From Tannerella sp. (GTDB lineage: Bacteria; Bacteroidota; Bacteroidia; Bacteroidales; Tannerellaceae): a stretch of 6,576 nucleotides of DNA. A model generated the notes under the pieces. That model saw only the letters and a program-made list of their open reading frames with translations, did not search any database and was not told the DNA's origin. The position numbers and the translations under genes are program-made. Below are positions 1 through 5,362 of the stretch, in pieces; the first letter of the stretch is position 1, and each line of letters begins with the position of its first letter. The DNA lies in assembly GCA_031259505.1 (NCBI GenBank), contig JAIRLL010000101.1:1-6576 (forward strand), read 5' to 3'.

Positions 1-619
1 CCACTTTTTTCAGTCCGGCTATCAGTTGCAGACGCATCCTGTACCAGCGGCTGATAAACAGCATCACCAGAATGGCGATGAGCGACAGGATGGAAAAATA
101 AGCGATGTTGCTGAGGGCATACGGTGCAACGATTGCCGCGACCATCAGCGGTCCCAGGGAGCCTCCCAGGTTGCCGCCCACCTGAAATACCGACTGCGCC
201 AGTCCGCGTTTTCCGCCCGACGCCAGAGACGTCAGCCGCGACGCTTCGGGATGAAACGTCGATGAACCTGTACCGACCAGAAAGACAGAAAATAGCGTCC
301 ACGAGAGTGTCGTCGCAAATGCCAGCGAAATCAGTCCCGTCAGCGTGAACGCCATCCCGACAGGCAGCGACCATGCCGCCGGACGCCGGTCGAAATAAAG
401 CCCTACAATCGGCTGAAATACAGATGCCGATATCTGGTACATCAGCGTTATTAGCCCAATTTGCTGGAAACTCAACTGCAATTCGTCCTTGATAATCGGA
501 TACGAGGCCGATACAACCGACTGCAATGCGTCATTCATACAATGACTTACGCTCAGGGCGGCCAGAATATGAAACGCCGTCGTATTTATTTGCTGCTGTT
601 GCGCTGTTATCTGTTTCAT
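1..619 (-). CDS. fsr: MFS efflux transporter, fosmidomycin-resistance (Fsr) family, N-terminal 206 residues (3' end outside window)
   Basis: A minus-strand reading frame opens with ATG at 619-617 and runs without a stop to the window edge, giving 206 residues, about half of a typical 400-residue major facilitator. The product is an inner-membrane exporter. E. coli Fsr, the named member, exports fosmidomycin using the proton gradient; the natural substrate here is unknown. The assignment rests on family-like stretches that I recognise from E. coli Fsr: SHCMNDALQS (residues 25-34), QQIGLITLMYQ (52-62), the motif-A loop GLYFDRRPAAWSLPVGM (73-89), GTGSSTFHPEASR (116-128) and GLAQSVFQVGGNLGGSLGP (139-157). 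About six hydrophobic segments are visible, as expected for half a transporter. The short hydrophilic N-terminus (MKQITAQQQQ) precedes the first helix, and a promoter 18 bases upstream supports this start. It is divergent from the phosphatase gene. Family call is confident; drug specificity is inferred. Confidence 0.9.
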   Translation of the reverse strand, partial: MKQITAQQQQINTTAFHILAALSVSHCMNDALQSVVSASYPIIKDELQLSFQQIGLITLMYQISASVFQPIVGLYFDRRPAAWSLPVGMAFTLTGLISLAFATTLSWTLFSVFLVGTGSSTFHPEASRLTSLASGGKRGLAQSVFQVGGNLGGSLGPLMVAAIVAPYALSNIAYFSILSLIAILVMLFISRWYRMRLQLIAGLKKV

Positions 620-636
620 ACGTGCAAAAAATCGCG

Positions 637-670
637 CAAAGGTAACATAAAATACTCAATTACTCACAAA
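637..670 (-). promoter_or_regulatory. Bacteroidota-type promoter for the fsr-like gene
   Basis: Read on the minus strand, TTTG at 670-667 is followed after 22 bases by TACCTTTG at 644-637, matching the Bacteroides -33 (TTTG) and -7 (TAnnTTTG) boxes with a slightly long spacer. Transcription would begin near 630, leaving a leader of only about a dozen bases before the ATG at 619. Confidence 0.7.
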
Positions 671-950
671 CGAATAAAAATGTCATACAAAATTTATAGG
701 GGAAAGGTACGCATTTTCTTCATTTGCGGCAACAATCTGCCGGGCCGAAAGATTTCATCTGCAGTATCGCGCGCTCGTCGCTGGCGGAGGCAGTGCCTTC
801 GCCGAGCGGGAAATATTACCCGACTTTGGGTTGAGATTCCTCACTTCGTTACGAATGACATGTATTGCGTCTTTTGGTCTCTCGGATGTTGCAGGAAAGA
901 AAAAATGCGTTTTTCAGTCACCCGGACGTCCCGCTGTGTTTCAGGGCCGG
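671..950. other. Noncoding stretch of the divergent intergenic region, with a stock repeat fragment
   Basis: I see no gene here; the open frames on both strands lack family resemblance and cross into the flanking genes. It holds a near-palindrome CGGGAAATATTACCCG (807-822), preceded by CTTCGCCGAGCGGG (797-810), which recurs exactly at 4919-4932. It also holds a segment at 833-860 (core CTCACTTCGTTACGAATGAC) of a kind that I recall as a frequent dispersed repeat in bacterial genomes, producing spurious peptides such as FLTSLRM. Around position 850 this segment is itself a small palindrome (TTCGT-T-ACGAA, 845-855). Confidence 0.55.
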
Positions 951-969
951 CGGTATGACGCCCATACCG
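951..969. promoter_or_regulatory. Inverted repeat just upstream of the phosphatase promoter
   Basis: CGGTATG (951-957) and CATACCG (963-969) form a perfect 7-base inverted repeat with a 5-base centre. It ends 6 bases before the -33 box of the rightward promoter. It could be an operator, a hairpin that ends transcription reaching this point from elsewhere, or chance. No T-tract follows it. Confidence 0.35.
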
Positions 970-975
970 GAAAAA

Positions 976-1007
976 TTTGTTTATTGAATGAAGAAATGTT
1001 ATCTTTG
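976..1007 (+). promoter_or_regulatory. Bacteroidota-type promoter for the tyrosine phosphatase gene
   Basis: TTTG at 976-979 and TATCTTTG at 1000-1007 match the Bacteroides -33/-7 consensus with a 20-base spacer. Transcription would start near 1014, giving a leader of about 33 bases to the ATG at 1048. Confidence 0.8.
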
Positions 1008-1047
1008 GCACGAATTTTCGGGTTGAAACTGAAATGTTATTTATGTG

Positions 1048-1644
1048 ATGAAAAAAGAATTGCTGTTCGAACTTCAAAAAACATTGCAGGCGAAGCATGT
1101 CACATTCGTCTGCTCTGGCAATATCTGCCGTAGTCCGATGGCGGAAGGTCTGTTGAAATATGCTTTGCAGCAGGCGCCCGAGCCGTTGCGCAGTGTAAAG
1201 GTTATTTCGTGCGGTCTAAACGCCGACGAGGGCAGCCCGGCACACGACAACGCCATCTTTGCAATGAAAGAAAAACACATTGACATCAGCGCGCATCGCA
1301 GCCGCAATGTCTCGGATTCGATAGTGGAAAATTCGCTCGCAATTTTCGCCATGCGCAGTGAATATCTTGAGAGGCTGCGACGCCGGTATCCGGCCGGGAT
1401 GCCGGCGGATGCCTGTCTTATGCGCGAGTTGTTGCCGCCGCCTGAAAATGGCGGCATTTTTGACCCATACGACGGAGACCTTGACGAATACGTGCGCTGT
1501 CGCGACTATATGGCGGAAGCCATTCCAGTGATCGTCGCGTTTCTGTCGTTCAAAATCATATCCGTTCTGCTTCATCAGGACGAAGTGGCGGGCGCGTATA
1601 AGGAATTTGCCCGTGTTACAGGCATGATGAGACAGTGGAGATGA
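1048..1644 (+). CDS. Low-molecular-weight protein-tyrosine phosphatase
   Basis: This cytoplasmic enzyme family removes phosphate from phosphotyrosine through a cysteinyl-phosphate intermediate. The signature P-loop CX5R is present near the N-terminus as VCSGNICRSPMAEG (residues 21-34; nucleophile Cys22, phosphate-binding Arg28), and the general-acid loop is DPYDGD with Asp139. HIDISAHRSRNV (77-88) is also typical. The family residue that separates activities is Ile26: in YwlE-type arginine phosphatases this position is Thr, so tyrosine specificity is favoured. The protein has 198 residues against about 150 for the family; the extra length lies in an N-terminal helix-like lead of about 15 residues and a C-terminal tail after residue 160. 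I chose ATG at 1048; a GTG at 1045 is in frame and directly upstream but offers nothing more. The gene has its own promoter and no operon partner. Substrate is unknown; such enzymes sometimes act with polysaccharide tyrosine kinases, but none is visible here. Confidence 0.9.
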   Translation: MKKELLFELQKTLQAKHVTFVCSGNICRSPMAEGLLKYALQQAPEPLRSVKVISCGLNADEGSPAHDNAIFAMKEKHIDISAHRSRNVSDSIVENSLAIFAMRSEYLERLRRRYPAGMPADACLMRELLPPPENGGIFDPYDGDLDEYVRCRDYMAEAIPVIVAFLSFKIISVLLHQDEVAGAYKEFARVTGMMRQWR

Positions 1645-1746
1645 ACTCAAGATTTAAAAATCAGGATTTAAGTGTGCAATTTCATCAAGGTCAGACGGGA
1701 ATAAAAATGCAGTAAATATTACCCTGAAATGACTGTGGAGAATTTT

Positions 1747-1912
1747 AAACACGGGGACACGGAGCACACAAAAATTCTTCCTTTTTTGTCTCTTGCATGC
1801 TTCCTCTGTGGAACGCGGCGTAACGGATTTTCTTACGGGAAAAATCTCCGTGTTTCCGTGTTTGAACAGTTTGTATGCTATTTATTTCGTGTGCCTGAAA
1901 TTCTGTTTTTTT
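1747..1912 (-). repeat. Dispersed repeat element with inverted termini (copy 1)
   Basis: Bases 1747-1764 (AAACACGGGGACACGGAG) and 1846-1863 (CTCCGTGTTTCCGTGTTT) are inverted copies of each other with 16 of 18 matching, framing about 117 bases. The segment 1820-1912, read on the minus strand, aligns with 4811-4913 on the plus strand apart from short indels, so two copies lie in opposite orientation about 3 kb apart. The short open frames across it are accidental. Inverted ends, small size and lack of a gene resemble a MITE or a similar nonautonomous repeat. It occupies most of the 335-base gap between the phosphatase and the antiporter and ends about 10 bases before the antiporter promoter. 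Bases 1645-1746 hold nothing that I recognise. Confidence 0.7.
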
Positions 1913-1922
1913 GTCGTGCACA

Positions 1923-1954
1923 TTTGTGAATGTGAAAAAAAACATGTAAATTTG
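1923..1954 (+). promoter_or_regulatory. Bacteroidota-type promoter for the antiporter gene
   Basis: TTTG at 1923-1926 and TAAATTTG at 1947-1954 fit the -33/-7 consensus with exactly 20 bases between them. Transcription would begin near 1961, leaving about 19 A-rich bases before the ATG at 1980. Confidence 0.8.
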
Positions 1955-1979
1955 GAGGCGAAAATAAAATTCAAAGCAG

Positions 1980-3473
1980 ATGATTTTCTCGGTTGACAAT
2001 GTGGTATTAATAGTCTCTCTCCTGCTATTTATCAGCATTATAGCAGGCAAGACGAGTTATCGTTCGGGCATACCTGTTCTGGTGCTGTTTCTCGGTGTGG
2101 GGATGATATTCGGGCACGACGGTTTCGGGCTGGAGTTTTCGAGTCCCGTGGTGGCGCAGTTTATCGGCGTACTGGCCTTGAACAGTATCCTCTTTTCGGG
2201 TGGAATGGATACCAAATATCATGAAATCAAGCCCGTCATTGCGCCGGGAGTTGTGCTGGCGACGCTGGGCGTATTGCTTACGGCTCTGATTACCGGTTTT
2301 TTCATATTCCTGTTGACCCGACATGTCTTTACGTCGATCACATTTTCGCTACTGGGGGCGATGCTGCTGGCTTCGGTCATGTCGTCGACCGATTCGGCAT
2401 CGGTTTTCGCCATACTCGGTTCGAAAGGGCTGACGCTGAAAGAGCGTCTGCGCCCGCTTCTGGAACTGGAAAGCGGAAGTAACGACCCGATGGCCTATCT
2501 GCTCACAATCATATTTATACAATGGCTGCAGGTAGGAGCAAACAGTTTTTGGACAATAGCAGGAATGCTGGCAGTGCAGTTGCTGTTCGGCGCGGCGTTA
2601 GGGTATGTTTTTGGGCGGATAGCCGTCAAGATCATCAACAAGATAAATCTGGATAACGAATCGCTGTACCCTGTGCTGATGCTGGCGCTGCTGTATATCG
2701 TGTTTTCCGCTACGAACGCACTGCACGGCAACGGTTATCTGGCCGTATATATCAGCGGACTGGTGATCGGCAACACGAAGTTTGTTCACAAAAAGACGAC
2801 AAAAAAATTCATGGACGGACTGGCATGGCTTTTCCAGATTGTGATGTTCCTCACGCTGGGATTGCTGGTGAATCCGACCGAACTGCTGCCCATAGCCGGC
2901 ATCGGATTGACGATCAGTCTGTTCATGATATTCGTCTCGCGACCTTTGGCTGTATGGCTGTGCCTGTTGCCGTTCAGGAAGATGTCGGTCAAGGCGAAGC
3001 ACTACGTTTCATGGGTAGGATTGCGAGGTGCGGCTCCGATTCTTTTTGCCACCTATCCATGGACGGAAGGAGTGGAGCATGCTCAGACGATATTCAACAT
3101 TGTGTTTTTCGTCACGCTGGTGTCGCTGCTGGTGCAGGGAACTACAGTGCCGGTGGTTGCCCGGTGGCTGAATCTGGCGGGCGCGAACAAACCGGTGAAG
3201 AAACTTTCATCGTTCGATGTGGAAATGTCGGACGACATCAAATCAAGTATGTCCGAGATTATGGTCACTGAAGATCATTTATCCGGCGGTAAGCGAATTA
3301 TGGATATGCCGATACCGGAAAAGACACTCGTGGTCATGATCAAGCGGGGCGAATTGTATTTTGTCCCGAAAGGTTCGACGCAACTCGATGTCGGCGACAT
3401 ATTGCTGGTCATATCCGACAATGACCGTGCCCTGGGTGAAGTGCAGGCCGAAACAGACGTTAAGAATGCATAA
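1980..3473 (+). CDS. nhaP2: K+(Na+)/H+ antiporter, CPA1 family, NhaP2/CvrA type
   Basis: This inner-membrane protein of 497 residues exchanges cytoplasmic K+ (or Na+) for H+, helping control ion content and pH. Residues 1-400 form the transport domain with roughly a dozen hydrophobic segments; residues about 412-490 form a soluble TrkA_C (RCK-C) domain, seen in SGGKRIMDMPIPEKTLVVMI and VGDILLVISDND, which in related channels and antiporters binds small ligands and gates transport. Conserved CPA1 sites are present: SSTDSASVF (135-143), the ion-site stretch ESGSNDP (164-170; Asn168-Asp169) and GLRGAAP (347-353; Arg349). E. coli CvrA/NhaP2 is about 80 residues longer with a further C-terminal domain; this protein stops after TrkA_C. 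The ATG at 1980 begins the first hydrophobic segment directly and lies just after a consensus promoter. It appears to be a single-gene unit. Family is secure; K+ versus Na+ preference is inferred. Confidence 0.92.
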   Translation: MIFSVDNVVLIVSLLLFISIIAGKTSYRSGIPVLVLFLGVGMIFGHDGFGLEFSSPVVAQFIGVLALNSILFSGGMDTKYHEIKPVIAPGVVLATLGVLLTALITGFFIFLLTRHVFTSITFSLLGAMLLASVMSSTDSASVFAILGSKGLTLKERLRPLLELESGSNDPMAYLLTIIFIQWLQVGANSFWTIAGMLAVQLLFGAALGYVFGRIAVKIINKINLDNESLYPVLMLALLYIVFSATNALHGNGYLAVYISGLVIGNTKFVHKKTTKKFMDGLAWLFQIVMFLTLGLLVNPTELLPIAGIGLTISLFMIFVSRPLAVWLCLLPFRKMSVKAKHYVSWVGLRGAAPILFATYPWTEGVEHAQTIFNIVFFVTLVSLLVQGTTVPVVARWLNLAGANKPVKKLSSFDVEMSDDIKSSMSEIMVTEDHLSGGKRIMDMPIPEKTLVVMIKRGELYFVPKGSTQLDVGDILLVISDNDRALGEVQAETDVKNA

Positions 3474-3518
3474 TGTTCCGAGAGTTTTGAATTATTCAAA
3501 TAATATTGCCTGTCTTTA

Positions 3519-3536
3519 TTTTCTGAATACAGAAAA
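3519..3536 (+). terminator. Possible terminator hairpin downstream of the antiporter gene
   Basis: TTTTCTG (3519-3525), loop AATA, and CAGAAAA (3530-3536) form a perfect 7-base stem 46 bases after the antiporter stop. No T-tract follows, so this is weak as an intrinsic terminator. A second, AT-only 6-base inverted repeat lies just upstream near 3491-3504. Confidence 0.3.
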
Positions 3537-3591
3537 CTGTCCGTCTGCACAAAAATAGCCGGCCTGCTGTACGACTTCCCGATTATTTGCA

Positions 3592-3599
3592 TACCTTTG
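3592..3599 (+). promoter_or_regulatory. Probable -7 box of the operon promoter at 3.6 kb
   Basis: TACCTTTG at 3592-3599 matches the Bacteroidota -7 box; the expected -33 position (about 3568-3571) shows only a poor match. Transcription would start near 3606. No comparable box lies directly before the genes at 3863 and 4184, so this promoter probably serves both. Confidence 0.55.
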
Positions 3600-3624
3600 C
3601 GCAGCAATCAAGCAAAAGAAAAGA

Positions 3625-3834
3625 ATGATACGTGTCGTTTTGATATTTACAGCAAGTCTGCTGCCGGTCAGTTCTGTTGTCCCGCAGCAGAATATACCGC
3701 TGTATGATAACATGCATGTAAAAAGGGAATGTCTGCCGGGGGAATATGCTTCGGAGATAAAAAACGCGACAGCCTGTTTGCCCGCTCCATCAGGAGAGTG
3801 GACGAAGGCTGCAATCCGATTATCAGAACTGTAA
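3625..3834 (+). CDS. Small hypothetical exported protein, doubtful and possibly frameshifted
   Basis: This 69-codon frame begins about 19 bases after the predicted transcription start. Its first 20 residues (MIRVVLIFTASLLPVSSVVP) look like a signal peptide: a basic residue, a hydrophobic core and small residues near a possible cleavage site. I do not recognise the protein. From about position 3720 the frame becomes unconvincing, while the frame one base back (see the entry at 3729) looks more like coding sequence. The switch falls at five A's followed by GGG (3720-3727), a typical place for an indel. It may be a real small secreted protein, a broken gene, or just the leader of the downstream operon. 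Confidence 0.35.
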   Translation: MIRVVLIFTASLLPVSSVVPQQNIPLYDNMHVKRECLPGEYASEIKNATACLPAPSGEWTKAAIRLSEL

Positions 3835-3851
3835 CACTTAAAACCAAATAA
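3729..3851 (+). other. Alternative-frame continuation of the small exported ORF
   Basis: A 40-codon frame starts at ATG 3729, runs in the frame one base back from the ORF at 3625, and ends with TAA at 3849-3851, 11 bases before the next gene. Its composition (for example KKRDSLFARSIRRVDEG and PIIRTVTLKTK) is more protein-like than the overlapping frame, and the close spacing to the next start is normal for an operon. It may be the true C-terminus of the small protein, reached through an indel near 3720-3727. Similarity to known proteins was not recognised. Confidence 0.25.
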
Positions 3852-3862
3852 TAAAAACTGTC

Positions 3863-4183
3863 ATGAGCGATGAAAGAATATACGACGACGACGATGCGGT
3901 AAAATTCATACGGAACTACCTGCCGCAGGAAATGAAAGAGAATCTCAGCGACGACGACATTCTCTACATCATTGATGTGATTTATGATTTCTACGGCGCA
4001 AACGGTTTCTTTGACGGTGACGGGGATGACGACTCGGTGGTCGAAATCGACGAAGAATTACTGATTCAATACGTCGAGAAAAACGCAGGAAAAGACGGAA
4101 TCAGGCATTTCGAACCGGACGAAATCACCCTCATCGTACAGGGAGAACTCGAATACTGCGATTCGATTCATCTGTTTGAATAA
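3863..4183 (+). CDS. Conserved acidic protein of unknown function
   Basis: This gene encodes a soluble protein of 106 residues that is strongly acidic, with Asp runs at 8-11, 30-32 and 55-57 and a dense stretch DGDGDDDSVVEIDEE at 51-65. It has no signal peptide and no hydrophobic membrane segment. I recall similar proteins of about this size in Bacteroides and relatives, annotated as hypothetical, with the same ending of the type GELEYCDSI near the C-terminus; no function is known to me. The Asp-rich stretch recalls a metal-binding loop, but a canonical EF-hand (Gly at position 6 and Glu at 12) is not met. The predicted fold is mostly helical. The next gene starts on the base directly after this stop codon, so the two are almost surely co-transcribed and translationally coupled. 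Confidence 0.8.
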   Translation: MSDERIYDDDDAVKFIRNYLPQEMKENLSDDDILYIIDVIYDFYGANGFFDGDGDDDSVVEIDEELLIQYVEKNAGKDGIRHFEPDEITLIVQGELEYCDSIHLFE

Positions 4184-4849
4184 ATGAGAAGAATGAAACG
4201 GTTCCAGTTCCTGACATGGCTGACGTGCGCAAGCCTGCTGCTGTCGGGCTGCAAGACAGGTAAATCATCTGCAAGCGACAACGAAGATCAAGAGACCGGA
4301 CGCGACGTGTCGGCGGCCATCATCGGCGGCAAGGCCGGCGCAGCCATCGGTCGGCGGATGCAGGCGCAGAAGGAGGCGCTGGAGGCAGCTTTTCCGGCTG
4401 ACGATGCGACGATCGAAACCGTCAACCGCGGCGAGGCGCTGAAGCTGACGTTCGGCGCCGCTTCCCTTTTCGAGGCAAACTCGAACACGCTCACCCAAAT
4501 GGGGCGCCTCGACCTGCACCGGCTCGCTATTCATCTCAACAGCAATCCGGACGTCTGCGTGAAAATCGTCGGATACACGGACAACACTGGCCGTAGCGCA
4601 TTTAACCGCATCCTGTCGACACGCCGCGCAAAAAGCGTCTGCGACCTGCTGACGGCAAAGGGCGTAGATGCTACCCGTGCAACGTATGAAGGCAAAGGGA
4701 TGCGCCATCCGGCAGCCAGCAACCGCACGGCAAAGGGACGCACCGTCAACCGCCGCATCGAAATTTTCATCACGCCCGGCGAGGAAATGATCCGTGAAGC
4801 GCGACAGGAGAAAAAACAGTTCAAAGATTCAGGCACGCAAAAGAAATAA
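4184..4849 (+). CDS. OmpA-domain peptidoglycan-binding lipoprotein
   Basis: The product (221 residues) is an envelope lipoprotein expected to tie a membrane to peptidoglycan. The start MRRMKRF gives a basic n-region, followed by a hydrophobic core and the lipobox LLSGC with lipidated Cys23. A Gly/Ala-rich stretch (AAIIGGKAGAAIGRR, 44-58) resembles the glycine-zipper segment of YiaD-type lipoproteins. Residues about 86-197 form the OmpA C-terminal domain, with the diaminopimelate-binding features YTDNTG (Asp133), LSTRRAKSV (Arg148 region), GKGMRHPAASN and NRRIEIFI (Arg190/Arg191). The domain ends near residue 198; the tail is Lys/Gln/Glu-rich. At least the last six codons (SGTQKK), and perhaps the last 12, lie inside a dispersed repeat, which also supplies the TAA stop. 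It directly abuts the acidic-protein gene upstream. GC content is visibly higher than in the preceding genes. Confidence 0.92.
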   Translation: MRRMKRFQFLTWLTCASLLLSGCKTGKSSASDNEDQETGRDVSAAIIGGKAGAAIGRRMQAQKEALEAAFPADDATIETVNRGEALKLTFGAASLFEANSNTLTQMGRLDLHRLAIHLNSNPDVCVKIVGYTDNTGRSAFNRILSTRRAKSVCDLLTAKGVDATRATYEGKGMRHPAASNRTAKGRTVNRRIEIFITPGEEMIREARQEKKQFKDSGTQKK

Positions 4850-4914
4850 CATATAAACTGTTCAAACACGGATACACGGAGTTTTTTTCTCTCTCTGTAA
4901 GAAAATCCGTTACA
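4811..4914 (+). repeat. Dispersed repeat element (copy 2), overlapping the lipoprotein 3' end
   Basis: This stretch is the opposite-orientation match of 1820-1912. Blocks shared almost unchanged include AAACTGTTCAAACACGG near 4854-4870, ACACGGAG, and GTAAGAAAATCCGTTAC (4897-4913). Clear similarity starts at 4828; a weaker extension, AAAAAACAG, reaches 4811 with a short indel between. Bases 4896-4900 and 4910-4914 can pair (TGTAA/TTACA). The left 39 bases overlap the lipoprotein gene; the rest opens the intergenic repeat cluster. Confidence 0.75.
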
Positions 4915-5164
4915 CAGTCTTCGCCGAGCGGGGTTCTTATACTGTATCCGGCATAATTTTGTGAAATCAGTCCGGACTGCTTCAGGCTACCCCATCGCCG
5001 GTGACGCGGCGCGCGGCGCGTCACGGCGGGAAGCGGGTTTCCGAACGATTTTATACTTCTGTGCATCCACAGAAGCGGGTTTCCGGTCGATTTCCTGCAA
5101 TTCGCCATGACGCGGTACACACCTTCGCAAAGACGACGGATGCCACTGTCGACAACAACGGTAT
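4915..5164. repeat. Intergenic repeat cluster: GC-rich palindrome, direct repeat and small hairpin
   Basis: No gene is supported here. The stretch begins with CTTCGCCGAGCGGG (4919-4932), identical to 797-810. A strong GC-rich palindrome spans 4996-5028 (stem 4996-5007 with 5018-5028, one bulged G; the central 24 bases 5001-5024 are self-complementary except for one pair). A direct repeat follows: GAAGCGGGTTTCCGAACG at 5030-5047 and GAAGCGGGTTTCCGGTCG at 5072-5089, 42 bases apart. Between them CTTCTGTG (5056-5063) and CACAGAAG (5068-5075) form a perfect 8-base hairpin. The array looks like assembled small repeats rather than one regulatory site. Confidence 0.6.
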
Positions 5165-5262
5165 CTCCGTCATTGCAACTGCGAGGTACGAAGCAGGAAG
5201 CAATCCAGAATGATGCACAGCGCTGGATTGCCACGTCGCTACGCTCCTCGCAAATGACGGAG
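5165..5262. repeat. Palindromic dispersed repeat of about 98 bases (MITE-like)
   Basis: Perfect terminal inverted repeats CTCCGTCATT (5165-5174) and AATGACGGAG (5253-5262) enclose two further paired blocks: TGCGAGG (5180-5186) with CCTCGCA (5246-5252), and GCAATCCAG (5200-5208) with CTGGATTGC (5223-5231). The whole folds as a long imperfect hairpin. Its minus-strand reading contains CEERSDVAIQ and WIASCFVPRS, peptides that I recall as hallmarks of a widespread noncoding bacterial repeat often misannotated as protein. No transposase is nearby. Confidence 0.8.
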
Positions 5263-5354
5263 CGTATCCGACTTCTTCCTGCACGGGGCAAACACAGGAT
5301 GCGTCTGCCCTGCCCCCATCTTCTTTCAGTTTTTTTTATTTGAACGGAAAAACA

Positions 5355-5362
5355 TATCTTTG
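5355..5362 (+). promoter_or_regulatory. Probable -7 box for the DoxX-fusion gene
   Basis: TATCTTTG at 5355-5362 matches the Bacteroidota -7 box. At the expected -33 position lies a run of T's (about 5330-5337) rather than TTTG; a TTTG at 5339-5342 is too close. Transcription would start near 5369, giving a leader of about 20 bases. Confidence 0.6.

Noticed and set aside
461..958. A 165-codon plus-strand frame from within the exporter gene through the intergenic region
   Set aside because: Its first part is antisense to the Fsr-like gene and the rest runs through repeats and both promoters; composition is not protein-like.
1729..1996. Short plus-strand frames of 66 and 67 codons before the antiporter
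   Set aside because: They lie on the dispersed repeat and run into the antiporter promoter; peptides such as KHGDTEHTK are typical of translated repeats.
4051..4095. EF-hand calcium site or other named domain in the acidic protein
   Set aside because: The Asp-rich loop at residues 51-65 lacks the Gly at position 6 and Glu at position 12 of the EF-hand pattern, so only acidic character can be stated.
4858..4890. Terminator after the lipoprotein gene because of the T-run at 4881-4888
   Set aside because: The preceding bases (CACGGATACACGGAG) are a direct, not inverted, arrangement and form no stem before the T-run.
5030..5093. CRISPR-like direct repeat
   Set aside because: Only two copies of about 18 bases with mismatches, 42 bases apart, and no cas genes; it is part of the repeat cluster.
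4821..5291. A 156-codon minus-strand frame across the repeat cluster
   Set aside because: It consists of concatenated repeat-derived peptides (CEERSDVAIQ type and others) and overlaps the lipoprotein end; no promoter or family supports it.
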